Shown here piece by piece: positions 1 to 9,992 of a stretch of 64,000 nt of DNA (positions within the stretch are counted from its first letter, which is position 1; each line of letters opens with the position of its first letter). The stretch lies in the NCBI GenBank assembly GCA_030407315.1, contig JALQPE010000012.1, positions 124,001 to 188,000 of the forward strand, in the 5' to 3' direction. This stretch comes from Asparagopsis taxiformis (taxonomy: Eukaryota; Rhodophyta; Florideophyceae; Bonnemaisoniales; Bonnemaisoniaceae). The position numbers and the translations under genes were made by a program. The notes below the pieces were generated by a model, which worked only from the letters and a program-made list of their open reading frames with translations, was not told where the DNA came from and ran no database searches.

Positions 1-52
1 CTCCGTTTCGCTCGTCGGATCTGAAAACAACGCCGCCGAGCCCGCCAGCTTT

Positions 53-3028
53 ATGCTCAGGCCCAACCACGACAGAGACCCAGACACAGCTGATTATCCT
101 CCCAGTCGTGAAGAGTCCAGAGAGCTCCCATTGCGTAAGGGTGATCTCGACGATGTTGCCGATGACCACGAGCTCAACATCGAAGGCTTCCGCTTCAATT
201 CAATCAAGGCGCCGCACAGTCTCAATTCCACCAACGGCGATGATCAGCAGGACTCTGTTATTGCTTCCTCCCTACTACGCAGAGTGGATAGAAGCTATAC
301 AAAGCTCGAAGTCATCTCCGCCAGACAAATCAAATATCTTCTAGCTTTCTTCAATATCTTTGTCGTTCTCAGTATTGTATACACTCTTGTCACTATCATT
401 CTTTCCAACACCATTTTCCATTTCACAAATCTCGTTCCGATCCCACAAGATCTCCTTACCGACGAACAGATGGCAAACAATCTCGGCGCTATATTAGTTC
501 CCGATAATATTTCGCTCCTTCGTTCCGCAGAAGTCGGTACACAACGCAGCCTTCGACATGATTTCCCTATCGGAATGGAGCAGTATTACAGGGATGTGCT
601 CCATTGGCAAGGCCTCATTTATACTGACGATGGCATGCTCCCAGTCCCGGTACCAGATACTGCACAGCGCCAAACGTCACCTGGAGCTCCAGGAGCTCCA
701 CCCTTCCCTCCTGGACCTGTACCACCCGAGCAGTTGGCAGAACCAGTACCAGAAGGTGTTACACGCGCAGTGCTGATCAGCCTCGATTTTGCTGTTGCAA
801 GGACAGATTACAGAAAGGCTTCCCACGGTATGATTTTAATCTTCTCCATCTTTGTCTTCTTCATCGGTCTCCTCTTCGGAATACGTCTGGCGAGAAAAGG
901 TAGAAGAAATATCACACACGAGCAAATTTGGGTATTGTTTTTGCTCATTGTGACCACCCTTTATCTCAACACCTTGGAGTCCATTATTCGAATCGTTGAG
1001 GAAACAACGATGACAGCAAACGAATTCTTCCCGTCATGGATCTACAAGATTGAAGAGGTTCTCACTGTTACGCGCGACATTTGTTTTTCGGGATTCTGCT
1101 TTTTCTACCTCTGGGCTAGTCTCCATTCCTACAGGATCCTTGACCCCACCAAACGCCTTGGTTTCCGGAGCTTCTATCTTCCCAAGCTCATCGTCTTGTT
1201 GCCCTATGCCCTTTTCAAGGCGCTTGCTGTACCAATCCTGCGATTGAGACTGTCTGAGGTTCCTCTGCTATCTGCGCCTGCTGCCGGATTCCTATTTTCT
1301 TCTTTCCGCGTATGGAACTATTTGAAAGCTGAGCTGTTGTACGCCATTGCCACTACTATAATTGAACTTGCATTGTTCGGGATCATCATTTATGAAGCGA
1401 TTCAAACGATGCATGTACTGGAGCGTGCACCGTATATGAAGTATCGAACCAAGCGTGTTGGGTTCCGATTCTTTTTGTACATCAACTTTACGTTCTACAT
1501 CGTCTTCTTCATCCTGCAATTCCTGCTGCTCTTCGGACGGCAGAAGGGAGAAAACATCTCACAGGTGGTTGTGGGTGTATCCAACATCAAGTTTGATATC
1601 ATCTGGTACTACACCGCAGGTCCAGCGCTATTGGTTGTTGGGTATGTGCTTGTGACTGCATATGTACATCTGCCGCATACTTCTGTTGGTGTGTTCTCTG
1701 GGTGGTTCAGGAGTGCCACCTTGGCTCCTTCAGGGTCACGATGGTCATTCAGCTCTGAGGGCGATTATTCGGAACACACTTCGTTATCTGGTCTTGGAAG
1801 CGACAAGTTGAACAAGAAGAGTGCGTGGGCAAACGACGAGGAGACACCGCGTTCTGTAGTGGACAATGATGAGGAACTACAGCAGCAAATTGTAGAGCCA
1901 ATCACCTACAGGAAGCGGGAGTCGAAGGATAGTCTGGAACTGAAAGCGAATTGTTTCACGATGCAGACGCATGTTATCATGTTCAACTTTGCTTGGTATG
2001 TGTACTACTACGGAACGCCGAAACTAGATAACTTTCGACCGAAGGAGAATCCGCTGCCATTCCATTACAGCATTGCAGCTCATATCAAATCGACTTCAAC
2101 GGATACACAGGCGTTGGTCGTGGACTGCAGCGATCGAATTATTGTGACGTTCAAGGGAACAACATCAATGAGAAATCTACGTACTTCGCTGCAGATGAAC
2201 CATGAACGGCTGCATTCTGTGGTGCGAACAAGTGTGTTTGGAGAAGATGAGAGTGGACGACTGAAGAAGTTGTTTGGAAGAAACTACACGAGCGGCAAGA
2301 TTCACAAAGGTTTTGCAGTTGCTTATTTGAGTGTAGCACACGAGGTGATGGAACAAGTTCGAGTGCTGCGACTGAAGAAGAAGAGGCCTGTGTTTTTGAC
2401 GGGTCACAGTCTCGGAGGAGCATTGGCTACGATTTGCAGCTTGGATCTGTGGGTCAAGCTGGACGTGAGTCGACGAGAAATCTTTGTATCTACGTTTGGA
2501 TCACCTCGGGTGGGCAACTCTGAATTTGCAGAGGTGTATAGAGAAGTGGTTCCACTTCATTGGCGCATTATTGTGGATCCCGACATGGTAGCCAAATTGC
2601 CGAATGTGGGATACACGCATGTCGGGAAGAAAGTGGTGTTGACTCCGCACGGAGAAATGATCATCGATCCTAATGCATTGGAGCAGAGGCCATGGAGCGG
2701 TGAAGCGGCTGGATTTGCGTATCACCGCAAGGCTAGTTACCTGCTTGCAATGCGGGCGTGGTGCGTGCGAAATCATGGGATGACGTACACGCCGGTGTTC
2801 TGGCCGTTCCCGGTGCGGCCGGAAGATAAGAGAAGATTTGCGGGGGCGTTTGATGACGACATGGACGCGCCGGCACATCGGCGGATGGCGGCGAAGATCA
2901 TTCGAATGGACGCAATGGTCGACGCGTTGGGACAAACGGACACGGAACTTTCGAACATGGCGGTTGTGGAGAAGTGGGCGCGCTTGACGAGGCGCATCTT
3001 GTTAAATGATAAGTTGACTACCAATTAA
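53..3028 (+). CDS. Multi-pass membrane class 3 lipase with Wntless-like 7TM module
   Basis: Predicted 991-residue single-exon membrane lipase. An acidic cytosolic N-terminus of about 90 residues precedes a first membrane span (about 95-117), a soluble loop of about 140 residues containing a Pro/Gly-rich stretch, and then seven more hydrophobic spans (about 258-540). A linker leads to a class 3 lipase domain (about 640-920) with the nucleophile elbow GHSLGGA (Ser786), a probable acid in VDPDMVAKLP and a probable His in YHRKAS. One span plus loop plus seven spans, with the HEQIW motif opening the third span, resembles the Wntless/TMEM181 transmembrane family; this is motif-level recognition. 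Diacylglycerol lipases also join membrane spans to this fold but have four. A paralogue lies at 53604-56069. The frame is open back to the window edge, so the true start could be upstream of this ATG. Substrate unknown; a membrane acylglycerol is the natural guess. Confidence 0.88.
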   Translation: MLRPNHDRDPDTADYPPSREESRELPLRKGDLDDVADDHELNIEGFRFNSIKAPHSLNSTNGDDQQDSVIASSLLRRVDRSYTKLEVISARQIKYLLAFFNIFVVLSIVYTLVTIILSNTIFHFTNLVPIPQDLLTDEQMANNLGAILVPDNISLLRSAEVGTQRSLRHDFPIGMEQYYRDVLHWQGLIYTDDGMLPVPVPDTAQRQTSPGAPGAPPFPPGPVPPEQLAEPVPEGVTRAVLISLDFAVARTDYRKASHGMILIFSIFVFFIGLLFGIRLARKGRRNITHEQIWVLFLLIVTTLYLNTLESIIRIVEETTMTANEFFPSWIYKIEEVLTVTRDICFSGFCFFYLWASLHSYRILDPTKRLGFRSFYLPKLIVLLPYALFKALAVPILRLRLSEVPLLSAPAAGFLFSSFRVWNYLKAELLYAIATTIIELALFGIIIYEAIQTMHVLERAPYMKYRTKRVGFRFFLYINFTFYIVFFILQFLLLFGRQKGENISQVVVGVSNIKFDIIWYYTAGPALLVVGYVLVTAYVHLPHTSVGVFSGWFRSATLAPSGSRWSFSSEGDYSEHTSLSGLGSDKLNKKSAWANDEETPRSVVDNDEELQQQIVEPITYRKRESKDSLELKANCFTMQTHVIMFNFAWYVYYYGTPKLDNFRPKENPLPFHYSIAAHIKSTSTDTQALVVDCSDRIIVTFKGTTSMRNLRTSLQMNHERLHSVVRTSVFGEDESGRLKKLFGRNYTSGKIHKGFAVAYLSVAHEVMEQVRVLRLKKKRPVFLTGHSLGGALATICSLDLWVKLDVSRREIFVSTFGSPRVGNSEFAEVYREVVPLHWRIIVDPDMVAKLPNVGYTHVGKKVVLTPHGEMIIDPNALEQRPWSGEAAGFAYHRKASYLLAMRAWCVRNHGMTYTPVFWPFPVRPEDKRRFAGAFDDDMDAPAHRRMAAKIIRMDAMVDALGQTDTELSNMAVVEKWARLTRRILLNDKLTTN

Positions 3029-3161
3029 GGAGGACTGTATTAGATTAGGCTGCCTGCCAGCAGGCACCAGATGTAAACTGAATTATGTGGAGAAGAAATA
3101 ATTGTTTGCAGATTTTCAAACGAAAATAAACGACCCACGCCAGCTCCGGCCGCTCGCGTGA

Positions 3162-4547
3162 ATGAATCAATCAGCAGATACAGTACGACAAACCTTACCT
3201 TCCATCGTTGTCGCCACCAAAGTGCCCGGCCGCTCCTCCGCCGACCCATTTTTCATCATGGCCAAGCTCCGACACGGCCCCCCAGTCTTCCACAGCGGTT
3301 GGCTCGACAAAGAGGGAGCAAACGGAGCCCGATGGGGTCGTTTCATGCGTCTCAGCGGAACCGCCCTATCCAACAGTCATTCCGAGCGAACGCAGCCGAC
3401 CTGGCAGATAAGCCTCATCGATTGTCCAGTTTCTGTCGGGCCCCGTCCTCTTGAATTCACCATCCATTTGCGAAGGCGCATCCTCAGCTATTTCGCACGC
3501 TCCCAGGATGACTTTGATGTCTGGCGCCGTTCTTTCGACAACGCTCTCGAAATGCGCATCGAGCGCTTCTACAACCTCGGCCACATTCTCGGCGAAGGCG
3601 CCTTTGCCAAAGTCCGCATCGGCGAAGACCCGGACACTAAGGAGCGCTTCGCTATCAAGATTATCAACAAGGATGCCTACGATGTGCGCGAGATGCAGTT
3701 CATCATGCGCGAGGTAAAGATCATGATGAAGATAGGACATGACAATATCGTCAATACCTATGATATATTCGACTCTATGAAACATCTCCATCTTGTTATT
3801 GAGTACATGCAGGGCGGTGAACTTTTCGACATCATCGCCGACCAGGGACATCTCTCCGAGCAGCGCGCTTCTCAAGTCATGCGAGAAATCGTCAAGGGCA
3901 TCGATTATCTCCATGACGTCGGCGTTGTGCATTGCGATATCAAGCCAGAGAACATTCTGTGCAAGAGTCGTGACTGGCCTCTGGCTGTCAAGCTCTGCGA
4001 CTTTGGCCTCGCAAACTTCTACGATAAGTACAATAACTCCACTATGACCGCCATGATCGGCACCCCGGGTTACGTGGCGCCTGAAGTCGTCAAGAGGGAG
4101 CCGTACGGCCCTCCGGTGGATATGTGGTCTTGTGGTGTAGTCCTTTACGTCATGCTCAGTGGTCGCATGCCCTTCTACGGTAAGAACGATGTCGAGTGTC
4201 TCAAACGCACCGCCGCAGGCGAATATAGCTTCCCCGATAGAGAGTGGAAGCAAATAAGTGAAGATGCAAAGTCGCTCGTCAGATCGTTGCTACAAATAAG
4301 ACCCGAAACGCGCCTCACCGCAAAGGCGGCCCTGCAACACAGATGGCTCGCAGAGTCTCACAACCTCAGCAGTACTCCACTACAAAACGATCTCAGTCAG
4401 ATTCATTCCAAGATGAGGCAGAAATTCCGCAAAGCAGTTACCGCTGCGCTCACAATCGAACGTATGAATAAGTTGATAGGTATAGCTTCGGCGCAGAGAA
4501 GCGCAGAGGATTCAGATACACCAGCTTCTGCCGCTCCGGCATTGTAG
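3162..4547 (+). CDS. PH-domain CaMK-family protein kinase with HCD catalytic loop
   Basis: 461-residue Ser/Thr kinase. A PH domain (about 42-125) has the opening HSGWLDKEG and the final-helix Trp in FDVWRRSF. The kinase domain (about 135-395) has glycine loop GEGAFAKV, Lys in FAIKII, DFG in KLCDFGLANF, activation segment MIGTPGYVAPE and CaMK-type WSCGVVLYVMLSG. The catalytic loop reads HCDIKPEN, so the usual Arg before the catalytic Asp is Cys258 and it is a non-RD kinase. The tail (KFRKAVTAALTIERMNKL) resembles the autoinhibitory, calmodulin-binding helix of CaMKI. The start at 3162 is the first ATG; an internal ATG at 3258 sits just before the PH domain and aligns better with the paralogue at 6908-8254. 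Role inferred: lipid- and calcium-linked signalling. Confidence 0.9.
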   Translation: MNQSADTVRQTLPSIVVATKVPGRSSADPFFIMAKLRHGPPVFHSGWLDKEGANGARWGRFMRLSGTALSNSHSERTQPTWQISLIDCPVSVGPRPLEFTIHLRRRILSYFARSQDDFDVWRRSFDNALEMRIERFYNLGHILGEGAFAKVRIGEDPDTKERFAIKIINKDAYDVREMQFIMREVKIMMKIGHDNIVNTYDIFDSMKHLHLVIEYMQGGELFDIIADQGHLSEQRASQVMREIVKGIDYLHDVGVVHCDIKPENILCKSRDWPLAVKLCDFGLANFYDKYNNSTMTAMIGTPGYVAPEVVKREPYGPPVDMWSCGVVLYVMLSGRMPFYGKNDVECLKRTAAGEYSFPDREWKQISEDAKSLVRSLLQIRPETRLTAKAALQHRWLAESHNLSSTPLQNDLSQIHSKMRQKFRKAVTAALTIERMNKLIGIASAQRSAEDSDTPASAAPAL

Positions 4548-5185
4548 ATTGTTGCTTTGGTGCACGCGTTCATTTTTTTCTCTGCGTTGGACTTGTCACA
4601 TCATGTTATTATTCGTGCCATGTGCAAGATTGTGATGCATCGCGACGCCTTCATTCCAATGACTCGCGCTCTCGCCACATCGATATGCTGCATTGGCAGC
4701 GCACAAGAGGTCAATATGTTGTGAAAGGGCTGTGCTGCGTTGTGCGCAAGACAGCTCGCGTTCTGCGGGTTGGATGCATCGTGGGGTTGATGCATTGTTG
4801 TGCATGCTATGACGCAAAGCATGCAGCTTGGATTGTTCGCACTCGCCGGTTGCAGTATAATTAAGTGCTCGCATGATAGCGCTCAGCTTTGAAACTGTTT
4901 TAAACTAATTTGGTACTCGACTCGTCGTCCTCTTCCATTAATCTTTGTTGGGATATCCATATAACCAGGCGACATGCCAACTGTAGGGTTTGCGCAGGCA
5001 CAACATTCTTTTTAGTCTAACAATCTTAAACTGATGAAAGGCTTTGCGCGCCGCTACTGTAGTGTTTTAATCATTGATCTACAAATTTCAGATTTTCTCG
5101 GTGGCTGGAATGGTCATCTGCAAGGGTGGGCCGACATTTGTAGCCTGCCGCCTCCGCGCACCCCTCCCTTCTCTCCACAGCAAAC
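4548..5185. other. Intergenic, no gene seen
   Basis: Between the kinase and CSN2. It is rich in TGCAT/ATGCA words at 4630-4830 but carries no convincing ORF. A pyrimidine tract ending in cag at 5180, just before the CSN2 ATG, could be the 3' end of a 5'-UTR intron; this is speculative. Confidence 0.5.
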
Positions 5186-6577
5186 ATGTCGGACATGGAA
5201 GATGAGGAGGACTATGGTTTCGAGTACGAGACAGATGATGACGAAGAGCAGGACGTGGATATTGAGAATCAGGTATGCTAAAGTACTGACCAATCGCTCC
5301 TGCAGTTACCATCAACGTCGCACTGACCTTTTCTATTCCTGTAGTATTACAACTCGAAAGGCTTGTTAGAATCTGATACCGATGCAGCATTAGCCGGGTT
5401 CGAAGAAGTGCTGCAAATGGAGGCAGAAAAGGGCGAATGGGGATTCAAAGCCTTGAAGCAAATCGTAAAACTCAAGTTTCGTCTCGGTAAGTTTGAGGAC
5501 ATGATTGTGCGATACAAAGAAATGCTCACCTATATTCGTTCGGCTGTTACCAGAAACTACTCCGAGAAATGCATCAACTCCATCCTTGACTTTGTATCAT
5601 CATCCAACCAAATGACCCTATTGCAAGAATTCTACGAAACGACCTTGGCAGCATTGCAGGAAGCGCGAAACGAACGCCTCTGGTTCAAGACAAACTTGAA
5701 ACTAGGAAAGCTCTGGTTTGACGTCGGCGAATTTCCAAGACTGACAAAGATTCTGAAAGAGTTGCATCGTTCCTGTCAGCAAGCTGATGGCTCTGACGAC
5801 CATAAGAAAGGAACACAGTTGCTGGAAGTGTATGCGCTGGAAATTCAAATGTACACCGCCACAAAGAACACGAAGAGGCTCAAACAACTGTACGAGAAAG
5901 CTTTGCAGGTCAAGAGCGCCATACCGCATCCGCGAATCATGGGCGTCATTCGTGAGTGTGGAGGGAAGATGCATATGGGCTCCAGAGACTTTGACGGCGC
6001 TCATTGGGACTTTTTCGAGGCCTTCAAAAACTACGATGAGGCTGGTAATGCGCGTCGAATACAATGCCTAAAATATCTTGTACTAGCCAACATGTTGGCT
6101 CTGAGTGATATCGATCCATTTGATTCGCCGGAAGCCAAGCCTTACATGAGCAACAGGGAAATTGTTTCGATGACAACGTTGCGCGGTGCGTACACAAAGA
6201 AGGACGTGAAAGAGTTTGAAAAGATCTTGCGAGAAAATTCCTCATCTATCATGGGCGATCCGTTTATCCGAGAGCATATCGAAGAGCTGCTGAGTAAGTT
6301 CCGGTCTCAGGTGCTGCTGAAGCTGATTCAACCCTACACACGAATAGAGATCCCTTATGCCGCGAAGGAGCTGAACATCGAAGTTCATGAGCTAGAGAAC
6401 TTGCTTGTGTCCTTAATCATTGACGGACGGGTGCAGGGCAAGATAGACCAGGTGAATAATCGATTGATTCTGGACAGTTCTGGAGCCGAAACTGAGGAGG
6501 CCAAGTACAGTGCTATTCAGCATTGGAGCGATGAACTATTCCGGTTGCGCCAATCTATTGCGGGCAAGCTTACGTAA
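5186..6577 (+). CDS. CSN2: COP9 signalosome subunit 2
   Basis: Two exons, 5186-5272 and 5345-6577, with a 72-nt phase-0 intron (gtatgc...tag), give 439 residues, very close to animal and plant CSN2. The first exon encodes the typical acidic start ([15 protein letters not shown]) and exon 2 resumes with YYNSKG. Highly conserved blocks follow: [62 protein letters not shown] and [12 protein letters not shown]. The C-terminal PCI domain (about 250-420) contains [19 protein letters not shown]2 is a scaffold subunit of the COP9 signalosome, which removes NEDD8 from cullins and so regulates cullin-RING ubiquitin ligases. Its presence implies a working signalosome in this organism, although no other subunit lies in this window. 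Confidence 0.97.
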
Positions 6578-6907
6578 AGAGATGGGAAGGGTGCGTTGTT
6601 TATTGAAGATTGTGAACAATAATCTGTATGGTAGAGCGTGTATACTTCCTGCGACATATTCATAGCATCGATGATGATTGCTACGCACTGCGCCACGCCT
6701 GCAGACGGGCGCCAAGATTCTGGGAGCACGCACTTCCTCTGATCTGGGATTGTTAGAGGCCGGACGCAGACCAGTGTGAACGGGAGGGGATACTGCAACT
6801 GTATGGTAGAACGATCAAATATCGATGACGCGTCTAAAAGCAAATGATAACAAAACTCGCAGCGTAGCACAAAGATAGACATTGATAAATGGCACAATAG
6901 GTGCGAT

Positions 6908-8254
6908 CTATTGTGTTTCAGCGCGTGCAGGGGCGGCTGAAGTATTCTGGGCTGTAGACGTTGTAATACCAGCAAGATTGTTGATCCTACTGACCGTCAT
7001 AGTAGCCATAACCGCCTTCCTAAACTTTCTACGACTAGAATGAATTCCCCTGAGGTCATTATTAATAGGTGACGAGCTGAGATTATTAGGGTCCTCCAAC
7101 CATCTATGCTGCAAGGCTGCATTGGCCGTGAGTCTCTTGTCGGGATTCAACTGCAACAAACCCTTGACAAGGGAGATGGCATCTTCACTCACACGACCCC
7201 ACTCCCTCGGTGGCATAGAGTAGTTTCCAGATGCGATCATTCTGAGACATGCAATGTCGTCCTTGCCATAGAAGGGCATCTTACCACTGAGCATAATGTA
7301 GAGCAGCACGCCGACGGCCCACATGTCGACAGCGGTACCGTACTTTTCGCGCTTGACCACTTCGGGAGCGACGTAGCCTGGTGTTCCAATCATAGATTGT
7401 TGCTGTTCATGGATCTCACCGTCTTGGCTGAAATTAGCGAGACCGAAATCAGCAATCTTGACTCGGAGGGGCCAATCCTTGGTAACACAGAGCACGTTCT
7501 CTGGCTTGATATCGCGATGGACAATGTCATGCATGTGCAGATATTGGACGCCCTTGATAACATCCCTTGTGACTTGCGAGGCCTGCTGCTCGGAGAAGGA
7601 TCCAGCATCAGCGATAATATCGAAGAGCTCACCGCCTGACATGTACTCCAGGACGATGTGGAGATGGGTGAGAGTATCGAACATGTCCACGGTGTTAACG
7701 ATATTGGGATGAGAGACACTCTTCATGATGCTCATTTCTCTCATAATAAACTCCATTTCCTTGGGATCGTAACCCTTTTTCTTGATGATCTTGACGGCGC
7801 ATTTCTCGCCGGTCTCTCTATCGACGGCGAGTTTGACCTGTGCAAAGGCGCCTTCGCCGAGGAGCTGGCCGAGTTTGTAAAAGTCGTCCACGCCGGAAGC
7901 GGAAGCGCTTTTGAGGGCTGTTTGCCACTTTTTGAAGTTTTCATGGGTGTCGGCGAAGAAAGAGATGCGGCGCTGGGGGAGCTGAATGACGAGCTCGTTC
8001 TGGCGACTGCCGACGGAGAAGGGACAATCGGCCGCGCGCACTTCCCACGTGGAGGGTGATGTTGCTGAGTGGTGGTTGGAAAGCACACCGCCTTTGAGGA
8101 TTAGATAACGCTTATATCTGGAACGAAAACGTTTGCCCTCCTTCTGTAGCCAGCCTTCCATGTTGATGGGCGTCGCATGACGCATGGAACCGCTCGAAGT
8201 GACGGAGGATGCACTCTGCATTTTGGTCGACGGCGCGGGCGCCGAGGAGAACAT
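6908..8254 (-). CDS. PH-domain CaMK-family protein kinase (HRD paralogue)
   Basis: 448 residues, single exon, and a clear paralogue of the kinase at 3162-4547 in the opposite orientation. A Ser-rich leader of about 31 residues precedes a PH domain (from MEGWLQKEGKRF to about 115). The kinase domain follows with GEGAFAQV, Lys in CAVKIIKKKGY, a canonical HRDIKPEN catalytic loop, DFG in KIADFGLANF and MIGTPGYVAPE. The tail KFRKAVMATMTVSRINNL again looks like a CaMKI-type calmodulin-binding autoinhibitory helix. The PH module suggests recruitment to phosphoinositide membranes, as in protein kinase D or AKT, though the kinase domain itself is CaMK-like. Start is the first ATG; a second ATG at 8161 opens the PH domain. 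Confidence 0.92.
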   Translation of the reverse strand: MFSSAPAPSTKMQSASSVTSSGSMRHATPINMEGWLQKEGKRFRSRYKRYLILKGGVLSNHHSATSPSTWEVRAADCPFSVGSRQNELVIQLPQRRISFFADTHENFKKWQTALKSASASGVDDFYKLGQLLGEGAFAQVKLAVDRETGEKCAVKIIKKKGYDPKEMEFIMREMSIMKSVSHPNIVNTVDMFDTLTHLHIVLEYMSGGELFDIIADAGSFSEQQASQVTRDVIKGVQYLHMHDIVHRDIKPENVLCVTKDWPLRVKIADFGLANFSQDGEIHEQQQSMIGTPGYVAPEVVKREKYGTAVDMWAVGVLLYIMLSGKMPFYGKDDIACLRMIASGNYSMPPREWGRVSEDAISLVKGLLQLNPDKRLTANAALQHRWLEDPNNLSSSPINNDLRGIHSSRRKFRKAVMATMTVSRINNLAGITTSTAQNTSAAPARAETQ

Positions 8255-8706
8255 CGCGGCTGTGGGTCGGGCGTGATGGCGCTGTCGGCGTGGATGAGGA
8301 TGGGTGATGAATATATTGAGGGGTCGTCGGCTGCGCTTCTGGAAGACAATCTCAACTTGGATTGATTTTCATGGCTTGTGAACGTGGACCGATGGACCGG
8401 ATCGGGGGAAGCTCGATCGCACAGCACGAACAGTTGACATAATAATAGGCGTTCAAGTTTCAGCGTGGCGGCAAATACTTGGCTAAATATGATTGGTGTT
8501 TGCAGATATTCCAGCAAACACTTAATCTATATATCATTGTGTACCATAGACCATAGTTTCTCCGCATATTCCGTACCCTTGGCGAGGCCGCGACCGTTGT
8601 AACCAAATATCACGTCAGTCGTTTTTTTCTCCGCTCCCGCTCCGCCCCGCCCCACCTGACGTTGAAGAAATCAGGGCAGTCGTACAAGTACACCACACTA
8701 AATTTA
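8255..8706. other. Intergenic between two minus-strand genes
   Basis: Promoter side of the kinase and 3' side of the TraB gene. No coding signal was recognised; a C-rich stretch lies near 8630-8655. Confidence 0.5.
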
Positions 8707-9606
8707 TCATTCCTCATTCTTCCTTCGCTGTTCCCACCCTCTCGCAATTCCATCGACATGCGCCAGCCCAACAATCCCAACAATATGCCGCTTATCATGT
8801 GGCAGACGCACCACAGCCTCGACTAGATTCTCCGTCATTACACAATCCCTTTCATCCAATATCGCTCGAGTAATACACGGAGCAAACTCCCTCATCGGTC
8901 GTATAATTTCCCGCACACTGTTCTGATCGATAAGTTTTGCTAGTCTCGCTTGACCCCGCTCTACGTCCCCTGCAGCAATGGCCTCAAACGCCTCGCGCAC
9001 CCTTTTCTCCACCCGCGTCTCGCCCCCACCGTCCGGAAAAGTGGCATGCGCAACCGCCAGTGCCATGATCCGTGGCACGTACAAATCCTCAGCGAAAGCG
9101 TGTGCCAATCGTGTCAGCGTGATGCCCATCTCCTGATCGCCGAGCACAATCGGTACATTAAGCTCTTCGGCGGCCTCGATGGCCGCTTTGAACTCCACAC
9201 CGCTGGCAAATCCCATGCGATGCATCGTCTTGTACATACTGGTGAGACCGAGCTCGACCAGAGCTGTCAGCGCACTGCTGTTGGGCCGCCCCATAATGGA
9301 CATGGCATGGCTCAGGAGCGACTCATCGGCGCGCTGTCGACTGCTGCTTTTCAGACGTTTGAAACGTGCCGCGTCAAGCTCCAGAAATACCGCCCCCAGA
9401 TGCCCCTTGGCGTGCTGCGCGTGAATCAGATCGCGTGCCGCCACTGCGGACGCTTCCGCAATGTGCATCGTGCCGAGTAGGTGAACGGTGCATCCGCCGC
9501 GATGCAGTTGGATCGGGTTGTCGTTGCTGCCTGCTGTGTGTAGTAAACGGGTACCATTGCGCGCCATGCGCATTTGAGCAACACATCGTACTGCGCAGAT
9601 TGACAT
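8707..9606 (-). CDS. TraB/PrgY/GumN-family protein
   Basis: 299 residues. After an N-terminal stretch with Arg residues and no acidic residue until about 28 (consistent with an organelle presequence, though short), the TraB fold is recognised from VHLLGTMHIAEASAVAA (the conserved G-T-x-H opening), FLELDAARF (conserved E-L-D), a helical middle and VLGDQEMGITLTRL, the conserved G-D block near the centre. Eukaryotic relatives (TRABD) are membrane-associated proteins of mitochondria or unknown sites; the bacterial family includes pheromone-inhibition proteins, and a metalloprotease-like fold has been proposed. No C-terminal membrane span is obvious here. The first ATG is used; internal Mets at residues 12 and 14 are alternatives. 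Exact function unknown. Confidence 0.85.
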   Translation of the reverse strand: MSICAVRCVAQMRMARNGTRLLHTAGSNDNPIQLHRGGCTVHLLGTMHIAEASAVAARDLIHAQHAKGHLGAVFLELDAARFKRLKSSSRQRADESLLSHAMSIMGRPNSSALTALVELGLTSMYKTMHRMGFASGVEFKAAIEAAEELNVPIVLGDQEMGITLTRLAHAFAEDLYVPRIMALAVAHATFPDGGGETRVEKRVREAFEAIAAGDVERGQARLAKLIDQNSVREIIRPMREFAPCITRAILDERDCVMTENLVEAVVRLPHDKRHIVGIVGLAHVDGIARGWEQRRKNEE

Positions 9607-9992
9607 TAAGGATGTAAATACGTACTTTGTAGACGGCTGTTTGGTATGTGCTAGTGCAACTGTCTGGTTTTACGCGTCCAGTGCATGTATCTTTGTTCAG
9701 CTTGAGGTGCAACAGTGGATGTCGATGCTTCGAAGACATCAAACAAGACCATACAAGCAAAGTTGAATCAAGTGCGCTGCATATATCCATCAAAGCACAC
9801 GTGTTCCAATAGCTGTCAAGTACCAACTGCGATTCCAACTCGACCACGTGGCCAGCTGTAAACTTACGCTTCGTGCAAGTACCTGATGTGATCGCCGCTG
9901 TCTGGCGCGCTCGCTCAGACCGATCCGGTTGTAAACGACAAATCGAAAGCAAAGTCACTGCTATCTCACACCATCCCATTGAAACCAGCAGA
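9607..9992. promoter_or_regulatory. Divergent promoter region, TraB gene / TIM9
   Basis: 386 bp between the start codons of two divergent genes. It must hold both promoters, but no specific element was recognised. Confidence 0.4.

Noticed and set aside
3366..4253. 295-residue ORF antisense to the first PH kinase
   Set aside because: It is a mirror of a well-supported coding region and matches no family.
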